DNA from: Thalassotalea sp.
Lineage (GTDB): Bacteria > Pseudomonadota > Gammaproteobacteria > Enterobacterales > Alteromonadaceae
Assembly (NCBI GenBank): GCA_029237915.1
Contig: JAQWHD010000009.1
Span: 1-59,812 of the forward strand
DNA length: 59,812 nucleotides
Direction: 5' to 3'
Below are positions 52,541 through 59,812 of this stretch, one piece after another. The notes under the pieces were generated by a model. The model was not told the origin of the DNA, made no database searches, and was given only the letters and a program-made list of their open reading frames with translations. How positions within the stretch are numbered: the first letter of the stretch is position 1; the number at the start of each line of letters is the position of its first letter. The position numbers and the translations under genes are program-made.

Positions 52541-53470
52541 CTATAGCTCTAAAGCTGAGTTAAGTGAATCGGCAGTATTAACCGATACACAATTAAGTTG
52601 TTTGTTTATTCTTTTGACTAAACCAGTAAGTACTTTACCAGGTCCTGCTTCAACTAAAGTTTCAACAGACATTTCAGCCATTAGTTCAATTGTTTGTGTC
52701 CATCGAACTGGACTATATAGTTGGCGGATCAATGCGTCTTTGATCTCTTCACCGCTAGTTGCCATAGCAACATCAACATTGTTGATCACTGGAATAGTTG
52801 GCGTATTGAAGGTAATTGCATTCAGATCCAGAGCTAATTGATCAGCTGCTGGCTGCATCAAAGCACAGTGAGACGGTACACTAACCGGTAACGGCAGAGC
52901 ACGTTTAGCACCTGCTTCTTTACATAAAGCTCCTGCACGCTCTACTGCTGCTTTATTACCTGCAATAACGACTTGTCCTGGAGAGTTGAAGTTAACCGCT
53001 GAAACAACTTCATCTTCTGCGGCTTCACTACATGCTTTGATAATAGCATCATCAGCTAAGCCGATAATTGCGTACATAGCACCAACACCAGCAGGAACTG
53101 CTTGTTGCATGTATTGTCCACGTTTTTCAACAAGCTTTACGCCGTCGCTTAAACTTAAAACACCTGCACAAACTAATGCAGAATATTCACCAAGAGAATG
53201 GCCAGCAAGTATTGATGGTGTTTTACCACCCTTGTCTTGCCATGCACGCCACACCGCCACACTTGCTGTAAGTAATGCTGGTTGCGTGTAATTGGTTTGA
53301 TTTAATTTTCCATCTGCGTCGTTTTGGATCAGATCCCAAAGATCGTAACCTAGTGCTAAAGAAGCCTCAGCAAAAGTTTCGATAACAACGGCATTGTCAG
53401 CTAAATCAGCTAACATACCAACGGCTTGAGAGCCTTGGCCTGGAAATACAAAGGCTAAATTGTTATTCAT
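52541..53470 (-). CDS. fabD: Malonyl-CoA:ACP transacylase
   Basis: FabD loads malonyl groups on ACP. The 309-residue protein has FVFPGQGSQAVGMLADL, the nucleophile GHSLGEYSALVCAG (Ser about 92), the arginine-bearing QAVPAGVGAMYAIIGL region and PVSVPSHCALMQPA with the active histidine. Length equals E. coli FabD. It lies between fabH and fabG in the standard order. Confidence 0.96.
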   Translation of the reverse strand: MNNNLAFVFPGQGSQAVGMLADLADNAVVIETFAEASLALGYDLWDLIQNDADGKLNQTNYTQPALLTASVAVWRAWQDKGGKTPSILAGHSLGEYSALVCAGVLSLSDGVKLVEKRGQYMQQAVPAGVGAMYAIIGLADDAIIKACSEAAEDEVVSAVNFNSPGQVVIAGNKAAVERAGALCKEAGAKRALPLPVSVPSHCALMQPAADQLALDLNAITFNTPTIPVINNVDVAMATSGEEIKDALIRQLYSPVRWTQTIELMAEMSVETLVEAGPGKVLTGLVKRINKQLNCVSVNTADSLNSALEL

Positions 53471-53527
53471 TGTTTACTACCTAAATATTTATTTTTTAAT
53501 TTATATAATTGATATTTTGCACACTAA

Positions 53528-54487
53528 TTAAAACTTAACCAGTGCACTACCCCAAGTAAAACCACTACCAAAGGCTTCCATAAGAACTGTTTGACCACGC
53601 TTAATACGGCCATCACGTACTGCTTCATCAAAAGCGGTAGGGATAGTAGCTGCCGAGGTATTACCATGTTTATCAAGCGTTACCACAACTTGATCCATTG
53701 GCAATGACAGCTTTTTAGCTGCGGCAGCTATAATACGTAGATTTGCTTGGTGTGGAACTAACCAGTCAATTTCAGATTTGTCCATGTTGTTGTGATTAAG
53801 AGTTTCTGTCACAATTTCGCTTAAACGTGTTACTGCAAATTTAAAGACTTCGTTACCTTTCATATATATGTAGGCTTTTTCTTCAGTCATTAAGTCGCCA
53901 CGTTTTGGTGAGTTAGCCCCAAGTAAAGCGCCATATTCACCATCTGAATGGATATGAGTTGAAATAATGCCGGGTTCTTCGCTAGCTTCTAATATAACCG
54001 CACCCGCGGCATCGCCAAATAAAATAAAAGTACCACGATCGGTTGGATCACACATATGAGAAAGTGTATCAGCGCCGATCACTAAAATACGTTTAGCCAT
54101 ACCAGATTTAATGTATTGATCAGCGATACTTAAACTGAAAATAAATCCAGAACAAGCGGCTGCAATATCAAACGCAGGGATGGTTGGTATGTTTAAATAT
54201 TTTTGTAAATGACAAGCAGCACTTGGTAAGTCAACATGGGAACTGGTTGTGCCCATAACTATCATGTCGATAGTCGATTTATCAATACCTGCCATTTCTA
54301 TCGCTTTTTCAGCGGCTTTGGCGCCCATATAAGCTACATTTTCATGTTCAGCTGAAATACGACGCTCTTTTATACCGGTACGTTCAGTTATCCACTCATC
54401 GGTGGTGTCGATCATTTTTTCAAGATCAGCATTAGTTCTAACTTGCTCAGGAAAATAACTGCCCGTGCCTATAATTTTTGAATTCAT
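53528..54487 (-). CDS. fabH: 3-oxoacyl-ACP synthase III
   Basis: FabH starts fatty-acid synthesis from acetyl-CoA and malonyl-ACP. The 319-residue protein has the catalytic cysteine in [17 protein letters not shown] (about residue 112), [11 protein letters not shown] with histidine, and [13 protein letters not shown] with asparagine. It follows plsX by eight bases. Length and motifs are normal. Confidence 0.96.
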   Translation of the reverse strand: MNSKIIGTGSYFPEQVRTNADLEKMIDTTDEWITERTGIKERRISAEHENVAYMGAKAAEKAIEMAGIDKSTIDMIVMGTTSSHVDLPSAACHLQKYLNIPTIPAFDIAAACSGFIFSLSIADQYIKSGMAKRILVIGADTLSHMCDPTDRGTFILFGDAAGAVILEASEEPGIISTHIHSDGEYGALLGANSPKRGDLMTEEKAYIYMKGNEVFKFAVTRLSEIVTETLNHNNMDKSEIDWLVPHQANLRIIAAAAKKLSLPMDQVVVTLDKHGNTSAATIPTAFDEAVRDGRIKRGQTVLMEAFGSGFTWGSALVKF

Positions 54488-54495
54488 ATTTTGTC

Positions 54496-55524
54496 TTAAG
54501 ACCTTTTAACTAAACCCAGTTCCAATTTGTCTTTTATTTTGTCAGGAACTTGTCTTTCAACTTCTTTAACCGCTTCTAAAATAGCGTTGTAAAAAGCTGA
54601 GCTAGTAGCATTACCATGACTCTTCACGACAATACCGCGTAATCCTATCAGACTTGCACCATTATACTGGTCGGGGTTCAGGCGTTTTACGATCTTTTTT
54701 AGGGTAGGATTGAGTAAAACGCCTAAAATTCGAGTAAATTTACTCTCATTTATGATTTTCATCACTTTTGCCATTACAAGTTTGGCAACACCCTCACAAG
54801 TTTTTAACGCAACATTACCAACGAAACCATCACAAACAATTACATCCGCTTTGCCTGAGAAAATATCATTACCTTCAACAAAACCAACATAATTAATCGC
54901 TGCACACTCTTTTAATAAGCTAGCGGTTAGTTTGATATGGTCACTGCCTTTAATGTCTTCCGCGCCCATATTTAGCAAAGCGACTCGTGGGTTTTCAATA
55001 CCATCAACTTGCTCGGCCATAACTGAGCCCATAATCGCAAATTGAAATAATACATTGGAATCACAAAACACATTGGCGCCTAAATCAAGCATAAAAGCAT
55101 GAGAGCTACTATTGGTAAGTGGTAATTGTGACACCAGAGCTGGACGTTCTATGCCTGATAGCATTTTTAAAACGTAGTGCGCAGTGGCAAATAGCGCGCC
55201 GGTATTACCTGCACTAACACATGCTTGAGCTTCACCTGATTTAACTAAATCAATACATCGTCGCATTGATGAATCTTTTTTAGTTCTTAAGGCAATACTA
55301 GGTTTTTCATCCATAGCAACAGATTCACTACAATGTAATATAGTAATTCGCGGGTGTTGGTGGAAGTTTTTTAATTTGAGTTGCGCAAGAATAGCGCTTT
55401 CATCGCCACAAAGGATGAGACGAAGTGCTGGCAAATTTTCAATTGCCAATATTGCAGAGGGAATTGTTATAAGGGGGCCAGAATCGCCCCCCATAACATC
55501 TAACGCTACCGTTAGACTATCCAA
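54496..55524 (-). CDS. plsX: Phosphate acyltransferase PlsX
   Basis: PlsX makes acyl-phosphate from acyl-ACP for phospholipid synthesis. The 342-residue protein begins [20 protein letters not shown] and has [44 protein letters not shown] and [16 protein letters not shown]. The start codon appears to be TTG at 55524: it aligns with the usual PlsX N-terminus and no ATG or GTG lies before the conserved LALDVMGGD. It is 11 bases after rpmF, the standard order. Confidence 0.94.
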   Translation of the reverse strand: MDSLTVALDVMGGDSGPLITIPSAILAIENLPALRLILCGDESAILAQLKLKNFHQHPRITILHCSESVAMDEKPSIALRTKKDSSMRRCIDLVKSGEAQACVSAGNTGALFATAHYVLKMLSGIERPALVSQLPLTNSSSHAFMLDLGANVFCDSNVLFQFAIMGSVMAEQVDGIENPRVALLNMGAEDIKGSDHIKLTASLLKECAAINYVGFVEGNDIFSGKADVIVCDGFVGNVALKTCEGVAKLVMAKVMKIINESKFTRILGVLLNPTLKKIVKRLNPDQYNGASLIGLRGIVVKSHGNATSSAFYNAILEAVKEVERQVPDKIKDKLELGLVKRS

Positions 55525-55535
55525 AGTTAATTCGC

Positions 55536-55706
55536 TTATTTAGCGATAACTTTGACACCTTTGTAAAAGCCATCAGCTGTTACATGGTGACGACGATGTG
55601 ATTCGCCTGAAACTGGATCTACAGATAAATTTTCTGTAGTGATTGCATCGTGTGAACGGCGCATGCCACGTCTTGAACGAGACTTTTTACTTTTTTGTAC
55701 GGCCAT
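55536..55706 (-). CDS. rpmF: 50S ribosomal protein L32
   Basis: A 56-residue basic protein beginning [20 protein letters not shown] and continuing with the conserved [19 protein letters not shown], i.e. L32, one residue shorter than that of E. coli. The ATG at 55706 is preceded by TAGGAGTAG. It lies between yceD and plsX as in most Gammaproteobacteria, coupling ribosome and membrane-lipid synthesis in one operon. Confidence 0.97.
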   Translation of the reverse strand: MAVQKSKKSRSRRGMRRSHDAITTENLSVDPVSGESHRRHHVTADGFYKGVKVIAK

Positions 55707-55729
55707 GAGCCTACTCCTAAAATCGCAAG

Positions 55730-56242
55730 TTACTTGAGTTGTTTTAACAAATCAAATGGATTCGGTTTTTCTACGACTTCCGGCAATTTACCCCAAGTAG
55801 TATCTGCATCAGCAGAACAGTCTTCAAGTTTATGCTTTGGAATTAGTGGAACAGCAAGTATTAACTCGTCTTCCACTAAATCACGTAAATTTACTTCACC
55901 ATTTTCATCTAATTCTACAGCATCATATTCAGAAGGAAGATGCGATGCATCTTCTTCATTCTTCACCGGACTAAAACAAAACTCAACATTGAGTTGTTCT
56001 TCGTACGCTTCAGTACAACGCTGACATGTTAATGATACTTTGGTTGATGCGTTACCGCTGATAACAATCAAACCTTGTTCATCAACATCAAAATTCATTT
56101 TTACATTTACTTGCTCACTACTCTTCTCAGAGATAGCAAGCAATCTATCTAATCCAATTAATTCAAAATAGCCTTCACACATAAGGCGACGTTGCGCACT
56201 TCGTCTCGGGTCTATTGTTAATGGAAGCTTAAGATTCTTCAT
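55730..56242 (-). CDS. yceD: YceD family protein (DUF177)
   Basis: The 170-residue protein has the DUF177 features: [20 protein letters not shown] at the start, a [12 protein letters not shown] cysteine pair region (about residue 75) and the ending [25 protein letters not shown] (residues about 146-170). DUF177 proteins are linked to 23S rRNA accumulation in plants and some bacteria. It is the first gene of the rpmF-plsX-fab operon and is divergent from maf; the 240-base gap between them should carry both promoters. Confidence 0.92.
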   Translation of the reverse strand: MKNLKLPLTIDPRRSAQRRLMCEGYFELIGLDRLLAISEKSSEQVNVKMNFDVDEQGLIVISGNASTKVSLTCQRCTEAYEEQLNVEFCFSPVKNEEDASHLPSEYDAVELDENGEVNLRDLVEDELILAVPLIPKHKLEDCSADADTTWGKLPEVVEKPNPFDLLKQLK

Positions 56243-56482
56243 ATGGCGCGCATAATAAATGGTGTAGCGCCTTGTGTCAAAAGAAAATTCATCTATTTAA
56301 TTGTAAATCTTCATTTAGATACAAATTTTAACACAACTGCTTTATTTATGAACATTTATCCGCTGATTTTACGCAAATTATTGAAATAAGTTGTTATTCG
56401 CAGTTAGTTTGTTGTTATCAGCATTTAAATTTAGTTAAACTTAACAGGTAAACAATTTTGCCTATAAAGAGTACTTTATCAC

Positions 56483-57076
56483 ATGACACAATTAATTTTG
56501 GGTTCAACCTCGCCATTTCGAAAAGAATTATTAGAAAAATTCAACGTGCCATTTATTTGCGCTAAACCAAACATTGATGAATCCGCACTTGCTAATGAAA
56601 CACCTGAGCAGATAGTCGCAAGATTGGCGTTACAAAAAGCAGAAAAAGTTAATGATGAGTTTTCTTCTGGCCTCATCATAGGTTCGGATCAAGTCGCTCT
56701 TTGCGAGGGCAATGTATTAGGTAAACCAGGGAATTTTGACAACGCGGTTAATCAGTTAACCTCTTTTAGTGGTAAAACAGTAACCTTCTTAACAGGGTTG
56801 TGCTTATTAAATGCCGAAACTAAACACAGCCAGGTGATTGTTGAACCTTTTTATGTAACCTTCAGAGATTTGACGTTAACTGAAATTGAAGCTTATGTTA
56901 ATGCTGAACAACCATACAACTGTGCCGGTAGCTTTAAAAGTGAAGGTTTAGGAATATGTTTATTTGCAAGTTTAAAAGGCGAAGATCCAAACACCTTGAT
57001 TGGCTTACCATTAATTCGTTTACATGAATTATTAAAAAATGAAGGCTTTGACGTACTCGCTAACCAAGCAAGCTAA
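56483..57076 (+). CDS. yceF: Maf-family nucleotide pyrophosphatase YceF
   Basis: The 197-residue protein has the Maf signature LILGSTSPFRKELLEKFNVP, the specificity and catalytic region IIGSDQVALCEGNVLGKP, and GSFKSEGLGICLFASLKGEDPNTLIGLPL. YceF-type Maf proteins hydrolyse modified nucleotides such as 7-methyl-GTP. The length and C-terminus are complete. A REPIN begins within the TAA stop codon (57074-57076), so the element inserted exactly at the gene end without shortening it. Convergent with rluC. Confidence 0.94.
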   Translation: MTQLILGSTSPFRKELLEKFNVPFICAKPNIDESALANETPEQIVARLALQKAEKVNDEFSSGLIIGSDQVALCEGNVLGKPGNFDNAVNQLTSFSGKTVTFLTGLCLLNAETKHSQVIVEPFYVTFRDLTLTEIEAYVNAEQPYNCAGSFKSEGLGICLFASLKGEDPNTLIGLPLIRLHELLKNEGFDVLANQAS

Positions 57077-57130
57077 TCAAAGGGGTCAGATCATCTTGTT
57101 AATTTCAAGTTGATCTGACCCTCTTGATTT
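57075..57130. repeat. REPIN palindrome between maf and rluC
   Basis: Left arm 57075-57098 (AATCAAAGGGGTCAGATCAT) and right arm 57104-57130 (TTCAAGTTGATCTGACCCTC) with T-rich flanks. The right arm is of the CCCTC subtype; the left arm has one change and one substitution in the lower stem. It fills the entire convergent gap and can terminate both genes. Confidence 0.88.
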
Positions 57131-57131
57131 T

Positions 57132-58139
57132 TTAATAGGTCTTAACGGTTTGCTTTTTCAGGATATTGGTTAATGCGGCATCGTATGGCGCTTCAAATTT
57201 AACTCGCTCTTCGCTGCGCGGGTGCGTAAACTCAATACTTGCAGCGTGTAAAAATAAACGCTTACAACCTTGTTTATTGATTGTGTGGCTAAATTCTTCT
57301 GAGCCGTATTTGTTGTCACATGCAATTGGGTGACCAGCAACTTGGCAATGCACACGAATTTGATGGGTACGCCCGGTAACAGGAAATGCTCTAACTAAGC
57401 TGCAACCTTCATAATGTTTTAATACAATAAAACGTGTTTCCGACTCTTTACCATTAACATTATCAACCACAACAACTCGCTCACCCGATTTAAGCTCATT
57501 TTTACGTAAGCCTTCGGTTACTCGTTTCATTTTAGGATTCCAATGGCCTTTAACGAGCGCATGGTAATGCTTTTGTACAGTTTTATTACGCAGTTGTTCG
57601 TGTAAGTTACGCAGCGCCGAGCGTTTTTTAGCAACCATTAAACAACCGGATGTATCACGGTCTAAACGATGGACTAATTCAAGCATCTTAGCTTGCGGGC
57701 GCAATGCTCGAAGCGCTTCGATTAAGCCAAAGCTAAGACCACTGCCACCATGGACGGCCATGCCAGTTGGCTTGTTAATAACAATCATACACTCGTCTTC
57801 AAATAAGATATGTTGCTCAAGGTTGGCTACAATATTTAATTTGGTCGACACTGGCGCGGCTTCTTCAGATACTCGAATAGGCGCAAGACGAATGATGTCC
57901 TCATTGCTGAGTTTAAATTCAGGTTTAATACGCTTTTTATTAACTCGAATTTCGCCTTTGCGCAATAAACGATAAATCATACTTTTTGGAACACCTTTTA
58001 AGGTTTTCAATAAAAAGTTATCTATACGTTGGCCGTCAGTTTCTTCATCAATTGTGATAAATCTGACTTTCGGGCGCTCTTCGCTGTTATCGGCATTTTC
58101 AGCGGTATTTCTACCGACTTTTATATTTTCTGGTTTCAT
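57132..58139 (-). CDS. rluC: 23S rRNA pseudouridine synthase C
   Basis: RluC makes pseudouridine at 23S rRNA positions 955, 2504 and 2580 in E. coli. The protein (335 residues from the ATG at 58139) has an S4 RNA-binding domain (about residues 30-80; RIDNFLLKTLKGVPKSMIYR), and the synthase core with GMAVHGGSGLSFGLIEALR, the catalytic LVHRLDRDTSGCLMVAK and VTGRTHQIRVHCQVAGHPI. The frame can be extended ten codons to a TTG, but the ATG fits the family. It is divergent from rne, as in E. coli. Confidence 0.95.
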   Translation of the reverse strand: MKPENIKVGRNTAENADNSEERPKVRFITIDEETDGQRIDNFLLKTLKGVPKSMIYRLLRKGEIRVNKKRIKPEFKLSNEDIIRLAPIRVSEEAAPVSTKLNIVANLEQHILFEDECMIVINKPTGMAVHGGSGLSFGLIEALRALRPQAKMLELVHRLDRDTSGCLMVAKKRSALRNLHEQLRNKTVQKHYHALVKGHWNPKMKRVTEGLRKNELKSGERVVVVDNVNGKESETRFIVLKHYEGCSLVRAFPVTGRTHQIRVHCQVAGHPIACDNKYGSEEFSHTINKQGCKRLFLHAASIEFTHPRSEERVKFEAPYDAALTNILKKQTVKTY

Positions 58140-58415
58140 AACGGCGAGTTTAACATAAGAATTAAGCAAATAAGACTAAAATCAGCTAGAAAAGTACAAT
58201 AAAGCCCAGTATATTGATTGCCTTATCCTATTAATTAGTGGGATAATAAAGCTAGTTATTGATGAAAATTTCCAATAACGAAATAAACGATGTTCTTGTA
58301 GAGACGTAAGAGGTTTACTGCGGCAACTTTAATGTACAAATTATCAGCTACTAACTAGCGCGATACATTGAATGAATTGCCTATTGCTTACACTAGAGTA
58401 TGTAACTTACTAGTG

Positions 58416-58447
58416 TTGACAGCATAAACAGATAATCCAGCGATAAA
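58416..58447 (+). promoter_or_regulatory. Possible rne promoter
   Basis: A consensus -35 TTGACA (58416-58421) is followed 18-20 bases later by GCGATA/GATAAA as a weak -10. This would give an rne leader of about 300 bases, close to the long leader of E. coli rne. The rest of 58170-58415 shows no gene and would hold the rluC promoter. Confidence 0.35.
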
Positions 58448-58599
58448 GAACAAATAATGATAGAAAGCACAGCACGATTGCTGAGTGAAAAGTTTAAAAA
58501 AATCAATACGAAAACATAAATATTTATAACGGTAATTTACAACTACCAAAATTAAAACCTTCGTATTAGTTTAATTAAAAACAATCAGATACTTTAACA

Positions 58600-58752
58600 G
58601 ACCCCTTAATTTGGGAGTTGACATCCGTGAGGCTGCCAACCCTCTGTATGCGTTGACTTTTGGATCAAAACAAAAATCCAGTCAAAGCATTGCAAAGATT
58701 GCTTTTGCTCTTAGTAAAAGTGTTGTGACTTAACCAATGAGTCACAGACAAT
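58600..58752 (+). promoter_or_regulatory. Structured rne leader (candidate RNase E autoregulatory element)
   Basis: Several stem-loops precede rne: GAGG-9-CTC near 58633-58648, AAAGCA/TGCTTT (58684-58705) and GTGACT/AGTCAC (58725-58745), the last ending seven bases before the start codon. No Shine-Dalgarno sequence is visible before the ATG. In E. coli the rne 5' leader is cut by RNase E itself to control its own amount; this leader could act alike, but I cannot verify a match to the known element. Confidence 0.5.
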
Positions 58753-59812
58753 ATGAAACGCATGTTAATCAATGCTACACAATCGGAAGAATTCCGCGTA
58801 GCTCTTGTTGACGGTCAAACTCTTTACGATTTAGATATCGAAAGCCCTGGCCATGAACAGAAAAAATCAAACATTTACAAAGGTACTATTACCCGCGTAG
58901 AACCATCTTTAGAAGCTGCTTTTGTCGATTACGGTGCTGATCGTCACGGTTTCTTACCTATGAAAGAAATTGCTCGTAGTTATTTCCCGCAAGGATATAG
59001 CTTTCAAGGTCGTCCAAGCATTAAAGAAGTATTGCGCGAAGGCCAAGAAGTAATCGTACAAATTGATAAAGAAGAGCGTGGCCAGAAAGGCGCAGCCCTT
59101 ACTACTTTTATCAGCCTTGCCGGTAGTTATTTAGTATTGATGCCAAATAACCCTCGTGCTGGTGGTATTTCACGTCGCATCGAAGGTGACGAACGTACCG
59201 ACCTTAAAAACTCTTTAAGCAAACTTAGCTTACCTAAAGGTATGGGCTTAATTGTTCGTACAGCGGGTGTTGGCAAGTCATTTGAAGAACTTAACTACGA
59301 TTTAAAAGCACTATTAGTACATTGGGATGCAATTAAACAAGCAGCCGATAGTGCTAAAGCACCGTTTTTGATTCACCAAGAAAGCAACGTGATTTTCCGC
59401 GCAATACGCGACTATTTACGTCGCGACATTGGCGAAATTTTAATTGATAAACCACGTGTTTTTGAAGAAGCTAAAGCGCACATTGAGCGTTTTCGTCCTG
59501 ACTTTATGAGCCGTGTTAAGCTTTATCAAGGTGACACGCCTTTATTTACACATTACCAAATTGAAAGCCAAATTGAGTCTGCATTCCAGCGTGAAGTACG
59601 TCTTCCTTCTGGTGGTTCAATTGTAATTGACCCTACTGAAGCACTTACCTCTATCGATATCAACTCGTCTAAAGCAACAAAAGGCGGCGATATTGAAGAA
59701 ACAGCGCTTAACACCAACCTAGAAGCGGCAGATGAAATTGCACGTCAACTTCGTTTACGTGATTTAGGTGGCTTAATTGTTATCGACTTTATTGATATCG
59801 ATAGAGGTAAGT
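58753..59812 (+). CDS. rne: Ribonuclease E, 5' part (runs off the window)
   Basis: RNase E is the central mRNA decay and rRNA/tRNA processing endonuclease. The first 353 codons are present: [20 protein letters not shown], the S1 domain (about residues 36-125; [20 protein letters not shown]), the RNase H-like and 5'-sensor region ([10 protein letters not shown]-type motif at [16 protein letters not shown]), and the DNase I-like catalytic site with [12 protein letters not shown] (Asp302) and [13 protein letters not shown] (Asp345), which correspond to the magnesium-binding residues of E. coli. The zinc-link and C-terminal degradosome scaffold lie beyond the window, so RNase G is excluded mainly by the rluC-rne gene order and the N-terminal sequence. 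Confidence 0.94.
   Translation, partial: MKRMLINATQSEEFRVALVDGQTLYDLDIESPGHEQKKSNIYKGTITRVEPSLEAAFVDYGADRHGFLPMKEIARSYFPQGYSFQGRPSIKEVLREGQEVIVQIDKEERGQKGAALTTFISLAGSYLVLMPNNPRAGGISRRIEGDERTDLKNSLSKLSLPKGMGLIVRTAGVGKSFEELNYDLKALLVHWDAIKQAADSAKAPFLIHQESNVIFRAIRDYLRRDIGEILIDKPRVFEEAKAHIERFRPDFMSRVKLYQGDTPLFTHYQIESQIESAFQREVRLPSGGSIVIDPTEALTSIDINSSKATKGGDIEETALNTNLEAADEIARQLRLRDLGGLIVIDFIDIDRGK

Noticed and set aside
58457-58519. 20-codon upstream frame in the rne leader
   Set aside because: No ribosome site, and the stretch is A-rich, so a short frame is expected by chance.
1-59812. CRISPR arrays, tRNA or rRNA genes, prophage genes
   Set aside because: No regularly spaced direct repeats of CRISPR type, no cloverleaf or rRNA signature, and no phage structural or integrase gene were seen.

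Overview
The window looks like a chromosomal segment of an AT-rich marine gammaproteobacterium of the order Alteromonadales, probably near Colwelliaceae (Colwellia/Thalassotalea). This is an inference from gene content and order: a large NAD-dependent glutamate dehydrogenase, a GntR/prpB/prpC/acnD/prpF methylcitrate operon of the Shewanella type, prc-proQ-msrC synteny, and the conserved rne | rluC / maf | yceD-rpmF-plsX-fabHDG-acpP-fabF-pabC-mltG-tmk-holB-pilZ-tatD block. It is almost entirely core genome on the minus strand. No tRNA, rRNA, prophage or CRISPR array was seen.

Layout. 1-2750 is a repeat-rich accessory patch: three direct copies of a terminator-bearing module surround a Phd/RelE-type toxin-antitoxin pair and a TauE/SafE permease, with palindromic GGGAACGACGA repeats. 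2820-8045 carries a CstA-family transporter, a DUF3293 protein, a YghU-type glutathione transferase and a FadL-type outer-membrane porin. 8377-12060 (+) encodes a sulfatase-YHYH fusion lipoprotein and an M19 dipeptidase lipoprotein. 12489-18505 holds pyrD and NAD-GDH. 18839-25714 is a DUF1302/DUF1329/YCF48-like/RND envelope cluster, probably for export or trafficking of hydrophobic molecules. 26116-35151 has pepN, nhaC, prc, proQ, a small acidic protein, msrC and a DUF2057 protein. 35217-36098 is a REP-associated tyrosine transposase (RAYT) bounded by inverted copies of its own repeat. 36152-43135 is the propionate (2-methylcitrate) operon with candidate GntR operators upstream. 43415-44644 is an SpmA/SpmB fusion. 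45129-56242 is the fatty-acid-synthesis supercluster. 56483-59812 holds maf, rluC and the 5' part of rne.

The most interesting non-genic content is: (i) a RAYT/REPIN system whose palindromes sit at the 3' ends of at least four loci and look able to double as terminators; (ii) two intercistronic hairpins in the prp operon with conserved CAAGGC and AACGCAG boxes held between stems of unrelated sequence, i.e. a conserved internal loop with covarying arms; (iii) an orphan plus-strand terminator at 45004-45033 that probably ends a roughly 100-nt small RNA; (iv) three unlisted small proteins (52, 42 and 34 codons), two membrane-type and one secreted-type. Regulatory palindromes suggest FadR-like control near fadL and PsrA-like control of the DUF1302 operon. 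Several genes of the fab-tatD block appear to start with TTG or GTG.

All functional calls rest on reading motifs and gene order by eye; no database search was possible.
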